The notes beneath the pieces were generated by a model. It did not search any database and was not told where the DNA came from. It saw only the letters and a program-made list of their open reading frames with translations. The translations under genes were made by a program, and so were the position numbers. This document shows, piece by piece, positions 5,406-5,825 of a stretch of 5,825 nucleotides of DNA (positions are counted from its first letter, which is position 1; each line of letters begins with the position of its first letter). The stretch is from an uncultured Porphyromonadaceae bacterium (GTDB lineage: Bacteria; Bacteroidota; Bacteroidia; Bacteroidales; Muribaculaceae), in contig CAMWMW010000133.1 in NCBI GenBank assembly GCA_947175455.1, forward strand, positions 1-5,825, given 5' to 3'.

Positions 5406-5428
5406 CTGTTGCTGCAGAGCGGCGGCAG
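5406..5428 (+). other. Hairpin 2 in the leader of the DUF349 gene
   Basis: CTGTTGCTGC (5406-5415) can pair with GCGGCGGCAG (5419-5428) over ten positions, three of them G-U, leaving a 3-nt loop. It ends 27 nt before the start codon. The G-U pairs and short loop make it less certain than the first leader hairpin. Confidence 0.4.
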
Positions 5429-5455
5429 TAATGCAAAGACAATAACAATATTGAT

Positions 5456-5825
5456 ATGAACGAGCTTGAAAAGACAGTTCTCGCAGAAGAACTGGTCAAC
5501 CCCACTCCCTCCGAAACGTGTGCAGTAGAGACTTCTCCGGCAGAAGATATTTCCGAGGCGGCAGACCGCATGGAAAATGAATCGGCAGAAGAGACTCCGG
5601 TTAATTATCATAACATGGGCAAAGCTGAGCTTAACGAAGCGATGCGCTCGATATTGGCTGAAAACCGTATGGATGCCCACAGGGAGGTGACAGCCATCAA
5701 GCAGGCGTTTTTCAATATCCGCAGCCGCGAGTCGATGGAAGAGGTCAACGCTTTTGTAGAGGCTGGGAACGATCCTCGTGATTGCTCTCCCGTTCCGGAT
5801 GGCGAGGAATCCGAATTCAAGACGA
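5456..5825 (+). CDS. DUF349 domain-containing protein, N-terminal part (runs off the window)
   Basis: The frame from ATG 5456 stays open to the window end and gives the first 123 residues. Residues 1-50 are acidic and low in complexity (PSETCAVETSPAEDISEAAD), probably disordered. From about 52 the sequence matches the start of Bacteroidales DUF349 proteins as I know them: MGKAELNEAMRSILAENRM (54-72), then HREVTAIKQAFFNIRSRESM (75-94), then an AFVEAGND segment (99-106) and a PVPDGEESEFK stretch (112-122). Full-length members have several helical DUF349 repeats and usually several hundred residues, so most of the gene lies outside. Its molecular function is not established. The start is chosen because upstream ATGs (such as 5431) hit a stop after a few codons. 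A good promoter and a structured leader precede it. Confidence 0.85.
   Translation, partial: MNELEKTVLAEELVNPTPSETCAVETSPAEDISEAADRMENESAEETPVNYHNMGKAELNEAMRSILAENRMDAHREVTAIKQAFFNIRSRESMEEVNAFVEAGNDPRDCSPVPDGEESEFKT

Noticed and set aside
5324..5820. Minus-strand frames opposite the DUF349 gene and its leader
   Set aside because: The plus-strand frame from 5456 matches the DUF349 family and stays open to the window edge, and a full promoter precedes it; the minus-strand products show no family features.
1..5825. Search for mobile elements, CRISPR arrays, tRNA genes and defence or toxin-antitoxin pairs
   Set aside because: I saw no transposase or integrase motifs, no regularly spaced direct repeats, no tRNA-like T-loop signature and no paired small genes typical of such systems.

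Overview
The window looks like chromosomal core sequence from a member of the Bacteroidales; a gut Muribaculaceae-like genome is my guess. Three signs support this. Two intergenic regions carry TAnnTTTG boxes, the -7 element of the Bacteroidota primary sigma factor, and one of them has a TTTG -33 box at the expected 19-nt spacing. Start codons sit behind A/T-rich sequence without clear Shine-Dalgarno motifs. The gene families (DUF349, cytidylate kinase-like, YihY/BrkB with a C-terminal extension, cyclophilin with an insertion) are ones I associate with Bacteroidales. I see no insertion sequence, phage gene, CRISPR array or tRNA.

Layout. Positions 7-384 (+) encode a small coiled-coil protein with a Lys/Ala-rich histone H1-like tail. 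It converges on a YihY/BrkB-family membrane protein (497-1879, -), and a perfect 31-bp inverted repeat separates the two. Upstream of the membrane gene, on the same strand, lies the RNase P RNA gene rnpB (about 1977-2344, -) with its own terminator hairpin (1928-1967). An HdeD/DUF308-like membrane protein with a long charged tail (2372-3199, -) follows only 27 nt from the rnpB 5' end. A cytidylate kinase-like P-loop protein (3333-3944, -) completes the minus-strand block.

The minus-strand block meets a plus-strand block at a divergent promoter region (3945-4005). An 11-bp inverted repeat there carries a TAATTTTG box on each strand. The plus-strand genes are an unrecognised 124-aa protein (4006-4380), a secreted cyclophilin-type peptidyl-prolyl isomerase (4428-5249) and the 5' part of a DUF349 gene (5456 to the window end). 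The promoter of the DUF349 gene is built into the terminator hairpin that follows the cyclophilin gene, and its leader of about 100 nt contains two more hairpins.

The genes do not form one obvious pathway. They read as a housekeeping neighbourhood covering tRNA 5' maturation, envelope proteins, periplasmic protein folding and a possible nucleotide kinase. I found no convincing new multi-gene system. The most interesting points are regulatory: a promoter inside a terminator hairpin, a possible leaderless kinase mRNA, a six-codon upstream ORF abutting a start codon, and the long perfect palindrome between convergent genes.
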